This document shows, in pieces, positions 6,188-13,986 of a stretch of 35,479 nt of DNA (position 1 is its first letter; each line of letters begins with the position of its first letter). The DNA lies in contig NZ_MQMG01000043.1 of the NCBI RefSeq assembly GCF_001908025.1, forward strand, positions 1-35,479, read 5' to 3'. This DNA is from Geobacillus proteiniphilus. Lineage in GTDB: Bacteria > Bacillota > Bacilli > Bacillales > Anoxybacillaceae. Position numbers and translations under genes: made by a program. The notes under the pieces are model-generated. The model worked only from the letters and a program-made list of their open reading frames with translations. It ran no database searches and was not told where the DNA came from.

Positions 6188-8149
6188 TCAACCCGCCGAT
6201 TGCGCGGATCGTGTCCGTTTTTCCCGCACATCGTCAGCGAGCAAGGCAATAAACTCGTCAAGCCCCATCGTCCGGCTTTCTTTTTCGCCATAGCGACGGA
6301 CATTGACCGCCCGCTCGGCCGCCTCTTTATCGCCGACAACGAGCATGTACGGGATTTTTTGCATTTGCGCTTCGCGGATTTTATAGCCGATTTTTTCGTC
6401 GCGCTCGTCAACTTCGACGCGGAAGCCGCGTTCTTTCAGCGTCCGCTGCACGTCATACGCGTAATCGAGGTGCGCCTCCGGCGACACTGGGATCACTTTG
6501 ACTTGAACCGGGGCGAGCCATGTCGGAAACGCGCCTTTATACTCCTCGATGAGGAACGCGACAAACCGCTCCATCGTCGAGACGACGCCGCGATGGATGA
6601 CGACCGGACGATGCGGCTTCCCATCCTCGCCAATGTACGTCAAATCAAAGCGCTCGGGCAACAGGAAGTCAAGCTGCACCGTCGAGAGCGTCTCGTCTTT
6701 GCCAAGCGCCGTGCGCACTTGCACATCGAGCTTCGGCCCGTAAAACGCCGCTTCCCCTTCCGCTTCGTAGTAGTCGAGGCCGAGCTCGTCCATGGCTTCC
6801 CGCAGCATGCGTTGGGCTTTTTCCCACATTTCATCGTCGTCGTAATATTTTTCTTTGTCATGCGGATCGCGGTAAGACAAGCGGAACGAGTATTCCTCAA
6901 TGCCGAAATCCTTATAGACTTCCAAAATCAAGTTGACGACGCGCTTGAACTCGTCTTTGATTTGGTCCGGGCGCACGAAAATGTGGGCGTCGTTGAGCGT
7001 CATGCCGCGGACGCGCTGCAGGCCGGTAAGCGCTCCAGACATTTCATAGCGGTGCATCGTGCCGAGCTCGGCGATGCGGATCGGCAGCTCGCGGTAGCTG
7101 TGCAGCTTGCTTTTGTAAATCATCATATGGTGCGGGCAGTTCATCGGACGAAGCACAAGTTCTTCGTTGTCCATCTCCATCGGCGGGAACATGTTTTCTT
7201 TGTAATGGTCCCAATGGCCCGATGTCTTGTACAGCTCAACGCTGCCGAGCACCGGCGTGTAGACATGATCGTATCCGAGCGCCACTTCTTTGTCGACGAT
7301 GTACCGTTCGATCACGCGACGGATCGTCGCCCCTTTCGGCAGCCATAGCGGCAAGCCTTGTCCGACTTTTTGCGATGTCGTAAACAGCTCAAGCTCTTTG
7401 CCGAGCTTCCGGTGGTCGCGCTCTTTCGCTTCTTCAAGCAGGCGCAAATAACGATCCAAGTCTTCCTTTTTGAAAAAGGCCGTGCCGTAGATGCGCTGCA
7501 GCATTTTGTTGTTGCTGTCGCCGCGCCAGTAGGCCCCCGAGATGCTGAGCAGCTTGAACTCTTTGATTTTTCCAGTCGACGGCACGTGCACGCCGCGGCA
7601 AAGGTCGAAAAACTCGCCTTGCTCATAAATCGAAATCGGCTCGCCTTCCGGAATATCGGCGATCAACTCGAGCTTCAACTCATCGCCGATTTCTTCATAC
7701 AGCCGGATGGCTTCTTCGCGGCTCACTTCTTTGCGGACGATGTCCAAATTTTCTTTGACAATCTTGCGCATTTCCGCTTCGATTTTCGGGAGGTCGTCCG
7801 GTGTCAGCTTATGCTCCATGTCGATATCATAGTAAAAGCCGTTTTCAATGACCGGACCGACGCCGAGCTTGACGTTGCCATACAGCCGCTTGATCGCCTG
7901 CGCCATTAAGTGGGCGGTGCTATGGCGCAAAATGTCAAGCGCCTCCGGCATGTCTTGGGTAATGATGACAAGCTCGCCATCTTCGTGAAGCGGCGTGCGC
8001 AAATCAACGAACCGGCCGTTCAGTTTGCCGGCGATCGCTTTTTTCTTCAGCCCCGGGCTGATCGAGGCAGCGATGTCTTCCGTCGTCGTCCCCTTCGGAA
8101 ACTCCTTTTCCGCCCCATCTGGGAACGTGATGCGAATGACGTCTGGCAT
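6188..8149 (-). CDS. thrS: Threonyl-tRNA synthetase
   Basis: Charges tRNA-Thr. The 653-aa protein has the full bacterial layout: N-terminal TGS domain ([18 protein letters not shown]), editing domain with [14 protein letters not shown] near residue 80, class II catalytic core (motif 2 [35 protein letters not shown] zinc-site Cys/His; motif 3 [15 protein letters not shown]) and the C-terminal anticodon-binding domain ([10 protein letters not shown]...). ATG 8149 is chosen because AAAGGAGTGA lies just upstream; a TTG six bases earlier would overlap that site. Expression is controlled by the T-box leader at 8192-8450. The gene is followed directly by the infC unit with no terminator of its own visible. 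Confidence 0.97.
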   Translation of the reverse strand: MPDVIRITFPDGAEKEFPKGTTTEDIAASISPGLKKKAIAGKLNGRFVDLRTPLHEDGELVIITQDMPEALDILRHSTAHLMAQAIKRLYGNVKLGVGPVIENGFYYDIDMEHKLTPDDLPKIEAEMRKIVKENLDIVRKEVSREEAIRLYEEIGDELKLELIADIPEGEPISIYEQGEFFDLCRGVHVPSTGKIKEFKLLSISGAYWRGDSNNKMLQRIYGTAFFKKEDLDRYLRLLEEAKERDHRKLGKELELFTTSQKVGQGLPLWLPKGATIRRVIERYIVDKEVALGYDHVYTPVLGSVELYKTSGHWDHYKENMFPPMEMDNEELVLRPMNCPHHMMIYKSKLHSYRELPIRIAELGTMHRYEMSGALTGLQRVRGMTLNDAHIFVRPDQIKDEFKRVVNLILEVYKDFGIEEYSFRLSYRDPHDKEKYYDDDEMWEKAQRMLREAMDELGLDYYEAEGEAAFYGPKLDVQVRTALGKDETLSTVQLDFLLPERFDLTYIGEDGKPHRPVVIHRGVVSTMERFVAFLIEEYKGAFPTWLAPVQVKVIPVSPEAHLDYAYDVQRTLKERGFRVEVDERDEKIGYKIREAQMQKIPYMLVVGDKEAAERAVNVRRYGEKESRTMGLDEFIALLADDVREKRTRSAQSAG

Positions 8150-8191
8150 CGGCAATCACTCCTTTGTCATGATGATGAAAATGGAAAAATA

Positions 8192-8224
8192 AAAAAACTC
8201 CTCCCTCCTAAAGGGACGAGTTTT
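8192..8224 (-). terminator. Terminator of the thrS T-box
   Basis: On the minus strand AAACTC-G-TCCCT pairs with AGGGA-G-GAGTTT, followed by a run of T. It overlaps the antiterminator side of the T-box core, so the two are alternative structures. Confidence 0.88.
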
Positions 8225-8450
8225 CATCGTGGTTCCACCCTTCTTCCCATAGCAGTGCCTCGCCATGCCATGGCTCAACAAGAATAACGGTCGTCCACCG
8301 GCGGCAACTACTGGGCGTTGCGTTCGCTGCCGCAGCTCTGAGGGGGTAAGTGCATTTTTCGTGTTAGGAAGGTTCCAGCCGCTGCCTTCCCTCTCTGGAA
8401 ACCGTAAAAATGCACCCATGTCCTCGTCATCGCTTGTATTCATCATTCAT
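8192..8450 (-). ncRNA. T-box riboswitch (threonine) upstream of thrS
   Basis: The minus strand has all T-box landmarks: a long stem I with AGAGAG-type loop sequence (CCAGAGAGGG), a perfect 10-bp arm GTGCATTTTT / AAAAATGCAC, and the core GGGTGGAACCACG (8229-8241), which pairs with the tRNA acceptor end, just before a terminator. In the specifier-loop position (TTACCC, 3' side of stem I) the codon ACC at 8345-8347 fits threonine, agreeing with the downstream gene. Uncharged tRNA-Thr would favour the antiterminator and switch thrS on. Confidence 0.95.
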
Positions 8451-8456
8451 GACGAC

Positions 8457-8485
8457 ATTATAGCGAAAACAGCAGGAAAAATCAA
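8457..8485 (-). promoter_or_regulatory. Sigma-A promoter for thrS
   Basis: TTGATT (8480-8485), 17 bases, TATAAT (8457-8462) on the minus strand, with start near 8450 at the foot of T-box stem I. The -35 overlaps the ytxC stop codon. Confidence 0.85.
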
Positions 8486-9357
8486 GCTTCTCCCCCATTT
8501 CCAGCGTTGGCGGCAAACAAGCGGGAAAAATCGGCGCGGCGGCAGACGATCAACCGTTCTTGAAACACGTTTTGCAGTGTCTGCACCATGCCGTCATCCG
8601 GATGATCGGTGTACAGCTCAATTTCCGCCGGAGCGAGCGAGACAAGCGGAGCGAGCACCGATGCATCAATATACATCGGCTGGCTGAAGACGAGATGGCG
8701 GTCGATCAACTGTCTCACTTCCGCCGCCGACAGCTCCCGCCGCTCGCTGTCGTAAAATACGAAGTGCGGCGGATCGTGCACCAAATACAGGCGCGGCCAT
8801 TGCGGCGTCCGACCAGCCAGGCAGTCTCGCAGCATTTGCACAAAATTTTGATATTCCTGCTCCAGCTTGTATTCATCAATCGCCAGCTCGACATAATGTT
8901 GGAGGCGCTCCATATACGGCTTTAACCGGAACGTAACGAACGAAGAAAACGAAAACGACAAGCCGTCGCGCAAAAAGGAGGCAAAAGCGTCGCGCAACAT
9001 CACGGTGCGCGAGGCGGCAAACGCCGCGCTTTTCCGGTAATCGCGCCGCTCTCCGTCCAAAAACGAATGAGCGAGGGCCAAAATTTGCTGCTGTTCTTCG
9101 ACGTCGCGGAAATAAAAAACATTGGCAATGATGGATAACAGCAGCCGTTCTTCCATCACCTCCTGCATAAACGCCGTCATAGCTGGGATGATATGCTCCT
9201 CAAGCACACGCTTCTCCTCGCCCTGTATGTAAACCGCCACGGTTTTGTTCCCGTCATAAGCGGCATGAAACAGCGGACCGTCATCCGGTTGCCGGTGATA
9301 TAGCAACCCAACCAATTTTTCCGCCTCGCTTGCCTCGTCAAAATGGATTTCGATCAC
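8482..9357 (-). CDS. ytxC: Sporulation protein YtxC
   Basis: A 291-aa protein placed as in B. subtilis, upstream of thrS. It matches the YtxC sporulation family by context and by features such as YLVHDPPHFVFYDSE and the FVTFRLKPYMERL helix in the middle; no catalytic motif is visible, and the protein appears soluble. GTG 9357 is used, with AAAGGGGGG upstream. Its biochemical role is unknown; in B. subtilis it belongs, as recalled, to the mother-cell sigma-E set, and a weak sigma-E-like promoter is present at 9399-9427. The stop codon overlaps the thrS promoter. Confidence 0.85.
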   Translation of the reverse strand: MIEIHFDEASEAEKLVGLLYHRQPDDGPLFHAAYDGNKTVAVYIQGEEKRVLEEHIIPAMTAFMQEVMEERLLLSIIANVFYFRDVEEQQQILALAHSFLDGERRDYRKSAAFAASRTVMLRDAFASFLRDGLSFSFSSFVTFRLKPYMERLQHYVELAIDEYKLEQEYQNFVQMLRDCLAGRTPQWPRLYLVHDPPHFVFYDSERRELSAAEVRQLIDRHLVFSQPMYIDASVLAPLVSLAPAEIELYTDHPDDGMVQTLQNVFQERLIVCRRADFSRLFAANAGNGGEA

Positions 9358-9398
9358 CCGCTGTCCCCCCCTTTAGCCCGAAAGGAATGCTTGGTTTA

Positions 9399-9427
9399 TA
9401 TATATGGGGACAACGGGCTGTTTAGAC
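9399..9427 (-). promoter_or_regulatory. Possible sigma-E promoter for ytxC
   Basis: The minus strand reads GTCTAAA (9421-9427), 14 bases, CATATATA (9399-9406). The spacing equals the sigma-E norm and the -10 matches 6 of 8 positions; the -35 is weak. Confidence 0.35.
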
Positions 9428-9473
9428 TAAAAAACCACAAAGCTTAGCGGCGTTTCGTGCGCTCATGGCGAAA

Positions 9474-9507
9474 CAAAAAACCGGCATCCGACAACAGGAC
9501 GCCGGTT
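9474..9507 (-). terminator. Terminator of the dnaB-dnaI unit
   Basis: AACCGGC / GCCGGTT arms with inner TCC/GGA pairing, followed on the minus strand by TTTTTTGTTT. It lies 279 bases downstream of the dnaI stop, so the transcript would carry the inverted-repeat region at 9604-9735 in its 3' end. Confidence 0.8.
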
Positions 9508-9603
9508 GGCTCTGTAAAAACGACATCCAATGGCCTCTATCTATTATGGATGAAGCGAAAAAGTGTAACATATCCTTGATGAAAAAGTCGTTTGTCGATG
9601 TTC

Positions 9604-9735
9604 TCGACTGTCGAAGGCAAGCCGGTGGCTTGCCTTCGAGTCATGCCTAAGCGTGACGGAAGACCGAACAACCACCTGCTTCACAGACCCATGCGCGGGG
9701 CTGGAAGCGGCGTTGTTCGGTCGCCCGACAGTCGA
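9604..9735. repeat. Nested inverted-repeat element in the ytxC-dnaI gap (MITE-like or structured RNA)
   Basis: The 428-base stretch between ytxC and dnaI holds no convincing gene, but in its middle lies a compact set of palindromes. The outer 10-bp arms are TCGACTGTCG (9604-9613) and CGACAGTCGA (9726-9735). Inside is a perfect 13-bp hairpin with a 3-base loop (9611-9639), and an 11-bp pair GACCGAACAAC / GTTGTTCGGTC (9662-9672, 9712-9722). TCGATG occurs just outside both ends (9595-9600 and 9736-9741). This looks like a small non-autonomous element with terminal repeats and flanking duplication, or a structured RNA. No similarity search was possible. Confidence 0.5.
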
Positions 9736-9785
9736 TCGATGCCTGCTTATTCAAAAGCTGCAAACGGTAACGTTTCAAATCGCCT

Positions 9786-10727
9786 TTATATATTTTGCTC
9801 GCGGCGGTTCGGCCCGGTAATTTCAATGGGGTAGGCCAAATAGCGGATTCGCTCCATAATGCGCGCCGCCTTCACCTTCTCTTCTTCGCCGCGCTGCGAA
9901 TACGTCAAATGGTGGGCGAGCTGCTGCATATCAAAGTTCGACGTGAAAAACGTCGGCAAGTTTTCAAACATCCGGTATTGCAAGATCGGGCCAAACACAT
10001 CATCGCGCACCCAGCTTGACATCGCCTCCGCCCCAAGGTCATCGAGCATCAGCACCGGCACTTTTTTGATATAATCAAGCTTTTCGTTCATCGTCTGGTC
10101 TTGAAGCGAATGTTTCATCTCACGAAACAGCTCGGGCACGTAGACGATCAGCGACGAAACGTTTCGCTTCGCCAGCTCGTTGGCGATCGCGGCGAGCAAA
10201 TACGTTTTGCCCACCCCAAACGATCCGTGCAAATACAAGCCTTTCATTTTTTTCCCTGGCTCGTATTCCGCCACAAACCGCTCGGCAAATCGGATCGCTT
10301 TGATCCGCCCATCGTCATTGAGATCGACGTCAGAGAGCGAAGCACGCAAGATTTCGCGCGGCATGAACATGCTTTGAATGAGCGACTCTTGCCGTTTTCG
10401 CTCGTCATGCTGCACTTTTTTTGGGCAGCGGTCGTACTCAACGTCGATCCTTCCACCGTTGACCACCAAATTTGGATGGTACCCCGGCAGCATGTTGTTG
10501 CATCGCTCAAGGCCCGGACATTGGCGGCAATTCCCGTGCTGCTCGATGAACTCATACAGCTTCATCAAGCTGCGGTCAACCGCATCGGCCGACAATTGCC
10601 GTTCGTGCGCCCGCAAAAACGGCTGCACGTCCGGATGCTCCAAAATGTAGCGTTTCATTTGTTCGTAGCGTTGTTTAAACCGTTGATTGCCAAGCAACCG
10701 CTGCAACAGGTGGTTTACTCGTTCCAT
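9786..10727 (-). CDS. dnaI: Primosomal protein DnaI (helicase loader)
   Basis: An AAA+ ATPase that loads the replicative helicase onto DNA at origins and stalled forks. The 313-aa protein has an N-terminal helicase-binding domain with a zinc site (Cys67, Cys70, Cys76, Cys101 and nearby His84) and a C-terminal AAA+ domain: Walker A GSFGVGKT at 168-175, Walker B VLMLDDLGAE, and sensor-type TSNFD. ATG 10727 directly follows dnaB (11-base gap), the standard pairing of the two loader proteins. Confidence 0.96.
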   Translation of the reverse strand: MERVNHLLQRLLGNQRFKQRYEQMKRYILEHPDVQPFLRAHERQLSADAVDRSLMKLYEFIEQHGNCRQCPGLERCNNMLPGYHPNLVVNGGRIDVEYDRCPKKVQHDERKRQESLIQSMFMPREILRASLSDVDLNDDGRIKAIRFAERFVAEYEPGKKMKGLYLHGSFGVGKTYLLAAIANELAKRNVSSLIVYVPELFREMKHSLQDQTMNEKLDYIKKVPVLMLDDLGAEAMSSWVRDDVFGPILQYRMFENLPTFFTSNFDMQQLAHHLTYSQRGEEEKVKAARIMERIRYLAYPIEITGPNRREQNI

Positions 10728-10738
10728 GGCTTTTCCCT

Positions 10739-12124
10739 CTATGATTCATCACGGTATTTTTTCAGCCGTTCCTCAAGCTCTTTGCGCGCCTGTTCGACGT
10801 CAAAATCATCATCATCCGGCTGGCTGTAATCCATGTTCAGCCAGTCCGGGACGATTTCCGTGCGCACGACTTTGCGCACCGTCCGCGTCCCTTTTTCCTT
10901 TTCGTTCGCCCAGTTTTGGTATGTTTTCGCCTCTTCTTTCGCCAGTTCCATTGCTTCCTTCACGGTTTTCACCTTTTTGCGCGCCCAATGGCTGGCGATT
11001 TTTTCTACGTATTTTTTCGACAGCTTCATATTCGTCTGGAGCATGACATAATAAATGAGCACGTTGACAACTCCGGGGAGCAGCTGCTGCTGGAACATAA
11101 TGTCTTCGATCAACTGCAAATCAGCAAGCGACGGCTCAGCGCCGCCTGAAATCTCTTTCAGCAGCTGGCGCGGGGAAATTGTTTCCAGCTGTTTCATTAG
11201 TTGCTCCTCTTTTGTGCGCGGTTCGATGTTTTCCATCGTCCGGTAGGCGAGCGGCTGCACTCGTTCGACGAGGCGCGGCTCGACACCGCCATGTTCGAGC
11301 TCATACCATTCGCGCGCCGCCCGGCGCAACGCGTCAATATCGATATGATAGGCCGGATCGATGACGCCAAGGACCAGTTTTTGCATCTCAAGCGGCGGAA
11401 TGCCGTATAAAAACGCCAGCTTTTTAATCGCTTCCTTCACTTTCGCTGTCACAGCCCGGCGCGGCACAAGCTGCTTGGACAGGCCGGCAAAAAACAGCTC
11501 AAAGTCGAATACATCATCATCGAGCACATACGACGCCTCATCCCGCCTGATGTGATCCTTCCCTTCAAGCAGCTCGGGCCCGGCTTCTTCGCTGAGGCCA
11601 GCGACGATTTGTTCAGCGGGCACGGCCGAAAACACGTCGGAAAACGACCGCGTCACCTGGGTGAATTTCGTTTCATCAATGGACGGACGGGCAAAAAAGT
11701 TGCTCAGCTGGATAAACAAGTGGCGGCCGACTTGCCGGTGCAAAAAAACGCTCAACATCTCGTCGCGGAAAAACTGGTCTGGCGCCAGCGGCGGACGCAG
11801 CTCATAAAGAAACAGCTTCGGTTCATCCGCCTCTGGAGCGTGGACGTATGTGTCGAGCAGCCCGATTCCTTCGAGTTTCAACCGTTCGCTGTAAATGTCC
11901 GGCAGTCCGCACTGCATGAGCGCCATAAGCCGATGATGGGTCGCTTCCTGGCCGTCAAGCAGCTCAAGCTCCCCCCAAAGCGTCATATAAAGCGCCAACG
12001 CCCGGCAGCCGATGAGCGGCTGGTAAAGCAGCGTCAGCACTTTACGGTCCACCTCATGCAACACCCCACGGCTTTGCACGGTATAACGGTCGACAGCAAT
12101 CAGCTCTTTCCAATGGTGTTGCAT
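10739..12124 (-). CDS. dnaB: Replication initiation and membrane attachment protein DnaB
   Basis: Firmicute DnaB (not the helicase) remodels origin DNA with DnaD and, with DnaI, loads the helicase; it also ties the origin to the membrane. The 461-aa protein shows the N-terminal winged-helix part (HHWKELIAVDRYTVQSRGVL, LYQPLIGCRALALYMTLWGEL) and the C-terminal DnaB/DnaD DDBH2-type segments (LPGVVNVLIYYVMLQTNMKLSKKYVEKIASHWA, with YQNW further on). ATG 12124 matches the B. subtilis N-terminus and has GGAAGG upstream. The longer frame to 12220 is rejected because it runs through the nrdR terminator. Confidence 0.95.
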   Translation of the reverse strand: MQHHWKELIAVDRYTVQSRGVLHEVDRKVLTLLYQPLIGCRALALYMTLWGELELLDGQEATHHRLMALMQCGLPDIYSERLKLEGIGLLDTYVHAPEADEPKLFLYELRPPLAPDQFFRDEMLSVFLHRQVGRHLFIQLSNFFARPSIDETKFTQVTRSFSDVFSAVPAEQIVAGLSEEAGPELLEGKDHIRRDEASYVLDDDVFDFELFFAGLSKQLVPRRAVTAKVKEAIKKLAFLYGIPPLEMQKLVLGVIDPAYHIDIDALRRAAREWYELEHGGVEPRLVERVQPLAYRTMENIEPRTKEEQLMKQLETISPRQLLKEISGGAEPSLADLQLIEDIMFQQQLLPGVVNVLIYYVMLQTNMKLSKKYVEKIASHWARKKVKTVKEAMELAKEEAKTYQNWANEKEKGTRTVRKVVRTEIVPDWLNMDYSQPDDDDFDVEQARKELEERLKKYRDES

Positions 12125-12193
12125 CGCTCCGACCTTCCATTCCGCCGTATTCGTTTCAAACCGGCTCTCTCCTTTCCTGCCGAAAAGACGTTG

Positions 12194-12230
12194 AAAAAAG
12201 GGCTTGCCGCCTAACGCCAAAGCCCTTTTT
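12194..12230 (-). terminator. Intrinsic terminator between nrdR and dnaB
   Basis: On the minus strand AAAAAGGGCTT pairs with AAGCCCTTTTT across a 14-base loop, and the stem runs into TTTTTT. It begins inside the nrdR stop codon, so nrdR can terminate alone; dnaB would need read-through or its own promoter. Confidence 0.8.
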
Positions 12231-12690
12231 ACCGCTGCCCTTTTTTGATCAACTCTTTCAGTTCTTCAATGAACACATTAATATCTTTAAACTGCCGATA
12301 GACGGAAGCGAAGCGGACATAAGCCACCTCATCGATGTGTGACAGGCGCTCCATCACCATTTCGCCGATCGTTTCGCTTTTCACTTCCGAGACGCCTTGA
12401 TTGCGCAGTTCGCGCTCAATTTCCTGCGTCACTTTTTCAAGCTCCTCGAGCGCCACCGGCCGCTTCTCGCACGCTTTGATCAAGCCGCGCAAAATTTTCT
12501 CCCGGCTGAATTCTTCGCGCGTTCCCTCTTTTTTCACGACAATCAGCGGCGGCTCCTCGATCCGCTCAAACGTCGTAAACCGATAATGGCACTGTTCGCA
12601 CTCCCGCCGGCGGCGGATCGAACGACCCTCTTCAACTGGGCGCGAGTCAAGCACGCGCGTACCTTGATGATGGCATGAAGGACATCGCAT
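12229..12690 (-). CDS. nrdR: Transcriptional repressor NrdR
   Basis: Represses ribonucleotide reductase genes in response to dNTP/ATP levels. The 153-aa protein has the N-terminal zinc ribbon (MRCPSC ... CEQCHYRF) and the following ATP-cone ([30 protein letters not shown]), both complete. ATG 12690 is chosen over upstream in-frame codons because CGGAGTG lies upstream and the family begins MRCP. It has its own promoter (12722-12750) and terminator, so it looks like an independent unit although it sits next to dnaB-dnaI as in other Bacillaceae. Confidence 0.97.
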   Translation of the reverse strand: MRCPSCHHQGTRVLDSRPVEEGRSIRRRRECEQCHYRFTTFERIEEPPLIVVKKEGTREEFSREKILRGLIKACEKRPVALEELEKVTQEIERELRNQGVSEVKSETIGEMVMERLSHIDEVAYVRFASVYRQFKDINVFIEELKELIKKGQR

Positions 12691-12721
12691 AACATCCACT
12701 CCGTTGATCTTCTTATTTTCT

Positions 12722-12750
12722 ATCATACCGGAATGGACGAAAGCAGACAA
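12722..12750 (-). promoter_or_regulatory. Sigma-A promoter for nrdR
   Basis: TTGTCT (12745-12750), 17 bases, TATGAT (12722-12727) on the minus strand; start near 12715, about 25 bases before the nrdR ATG. Confidence 0.6.
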
Positions 12751-12757
12751 GATATAG

Positions 12758-13156
12758 TTAGCTGTTCAGTCCGGAACCGATATAGGGCAGGCGGGCGTTG
12801 AGCTTCCGGTACAAATCGAGAATGACCGCCCGGCTATGCCCAAAATCAACCGGCAATAGCTTCGTCTCCGTCGTCGCGGAAAAGTCGACCGCTGTTTCAA
12901 ACGGCCGCACGGAAATGACGGTAGCGACGATGAACAACTTTTTGCCGCGCTTTGTTTGCGCACAAATTTCGCCGCGCTCTTCGGAAACAGAAACGAGCTC
13001 GGCGCCGGGCAACGACGAGAGCAGCTCTTTGACCGCATCGATGACGGCGCGGTTCGTCGCTTTGTAATAATGGCTCCTTAACTCTTCGTCTTCATGATTT
13101 TCCCGCGTTTCACAATGGTTTGTGAAGGCGTATTTCAGTGATTTCCACATGCTCAT
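12758..13156 (-). CDS. Conserved hypothetical cytosolic protein
   Basis: A 132-aa soluble protein ([19 protein letters not shown]..., ending [14 protein letters not shown]). It resembles proteins found beside nrdR/speH in other Bacillaceae, but no function is recognised. The central part alternates short strands ([37 protein letters not shown]) and the C-terminus has a helix, loosely like DUF1499-type folds. ATG 13156 has AGGGAG 8 bases upstream. A seven-codon reading frame (13153-13176) with a strong GGAGG site ends on this ATG (ATGA overlap), which could couple translation. Confidence is high for a gene, none for a role. Confidence 0.8.
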   Translation of the reverse strand: MSMWKSLKYAFTNHCETRENHEDEELRSHYYKATNRAVIDAVKELLSSLPGAELVSVSEERGEICAQTKRGKKLFIVATVISVRPFETAVDFSATTETKLLPVDFGHSRAVILDLYRKLNARLPYIGSGLNS

Positions 13157-13230
13157 TGCCACGTCTCCCTAGTCATTCTTTTTCCTCCATCATACCATGA
13201 TTTTCGCCGCCGTTGTACCGCCGAGGGCGC

Positions 13231-13260
13231 AAAAAAAGGAGCGTTTCGCTTACGCTCCTT
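13231..13260 (-). terminator. Terminator of speH
   Basis: AAGGAGCGT / ACGCTCCTT stem (9 bp, 7-base loop) followed by seven T on the minus strand, 20 bases after the speH stop. Confidence 0.9.
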
Positions 13261-13280
13261 TCGGTTTCATCATTATCCAA

Positions 13281-13655
13281 TTACAGCGCCTGCGCCTTTT
13301 TCACTTCGATCGGGCGCATGCCGCGCGGAAGTTCAATCGTTTCCCGCGTTTGCGCGCCCAGCATTTCTGCGATGTAATCGGCGGCAATCGTCGGGTCTAA
13401 ATGGCCGCATGTATACACATCAATGCTCGCATAGCCGTGTTCGGGAAACGTATGAATCGTCAAATGCGATTCCGAAATAATGACGACCCCGCTTACGCCT
13501 TGCGGAGCGAATTTATGGAACGCCACTTCGCGAATCTCCGCTCCCGACTTTAACGCGGCGTCAACGAACGTTTTTTCAATAAAATCAATATCATTCAGTT
13601 TGTCAAAGTCGCATCCCCAAAGTTCCGAGATAACGTGACGACCCATCGTGTCCAT
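13281..13655 (-). CDS. speH: S-adenosylmethionine decarboxylase proenzyme
   Basis: Decarboxylates AdoMet to supply the aminopropyl donor for spermidine and the longer or branched polyamines important in thermophiles. The 124-aa proenzyme has the self-cleavage site [24 protein letters not shown]; cleavage before Ser63 would give the pyruvoyl cofactor, with His68 and Cys83 as the expected processing and catalytic residues. ATG 13655 is used (AAAGGGGG upstream); extra upstream residues in the open frame lie in the leader. It is flanked by its own promoter and terminator, with an unusually long structured leader. Confidence 0.96.
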   Translation of the reverse strand: MDTMGRHVISELWGCDFDKLNDIDFIEKTFVDAALKSGAEIREVAFHKFAPQGVSGVVIISESHLTIHTFPEHGYASIDVYTCGHLDPTIAADYIAEMLGAQTRETIELPRGMRPIEVKKAQAL

Positions 13656-13810
13656 GAAAAGAATCCCCCTTTGAACCAATTTTCTCAAACAAATAAAAAA
13701 CAGAAGGTGAGTTGCAAAATGGCATGTATAACTACCACGGGGGAAAGTTAGTCCTAAGAGGTCCTAACCCTTTAAGTAGTCACATTACCCTTGCCGTTAA
13801 GAAGTTCACG
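13656..13810 (-). promoter_or_regulatory. Long structured leader of speH (candidate cis-regulatory RNA)
   Basis: About 155 bases separate the mapped-by-sequence promoter and the speH start. On the minus strand GGCA ... TGACTAC pairs with GTAGTTA ... TGCC, enclosing AAAGGGTTAG / CTAACTTT arms, so roughly 80 bases can fold into one long bulged hairpin; TTAGGACY is repeated inside. It also holds a start-stop ATGTGA after AAGGG. No known riboswitch class is recognised (it is not SAM-I). Confidence 0.45.
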
Positions 13811-13816
13811 AGACAT

Positions 13817-13845
13817 AGTATACTTTGTTTAGGGGGTTTTTGCAA
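13817..13845 (-). promoter_or_regulatory. Sigma-A promoter for speH
   Basis: TTGCAA (13840-13845), 17 bases, TATACT (13817-13822) on the minus strand; start near 13810. Together with the leader and the gapB terminator this accounts for the 331-base gap between speH and gapB. Confidence 0.85.
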
Positions 13846-13875
13846 CAGGCTTTTTTAATTTTTTTGCATAAAAAA

Positions 13876-13954
13876 GAGAAAAAGCGCCCACGCCCGCGCT
13901 GTGGCCCGATCCGTTTGTGCGGATCGCAAAAGCCATAGCGCGGGCGGCGCGCTT
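13876..13954 (-). terminator. Large hairpin terminator of gapB
   Basis: On the minus strand a long interrupted stem forms: AAGCGC / GCGCTT outside, GCCCGCGCT / AGCGCGGGC, TGGC / GCCA, then GATCCG / CGGATC around a CACAAA loop, ending in TTTTTCTCTTTTTT. A second GC hairpin (13961-13985) lies between it and the stop codon. Confidence 0.8.
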
Positions 13955-13986
13955 CACATCGGACCGCCGCCAAGGCGGCGTGTCCG

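Noticed and set aside
6104-7348. Long plus-strand open frame (414 aa) opposite thrS
   Set aside because: Antisense shadow of a highly biased GC-rich gene; the translation is His/Arg/Asp-rich with no domain, and thrS is certain.
9465-9834. Small plus-strand frames in the ytxC-dnaI gap (61 and 80 aa)
   Set aside because: No good ribosome site or family, and they cover the inverted repeats and a minus-strand terminator. They might be decayed transposase but there is no evidence for it.
12124-12220. N-terminal extension of dnaB (32 residues)
   Set aside because: It passes through the nrdR terminator and lacks family similarity; ATG 12124 has a suitable ribosome site.
13711-13755. Short plus-strand ORF ([10 protein letters not shown]) with an AAGGTGAG site opposite the speH leader
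   Set aside because: Only 10 codons with no promoter; more likely chance within the structured leader.
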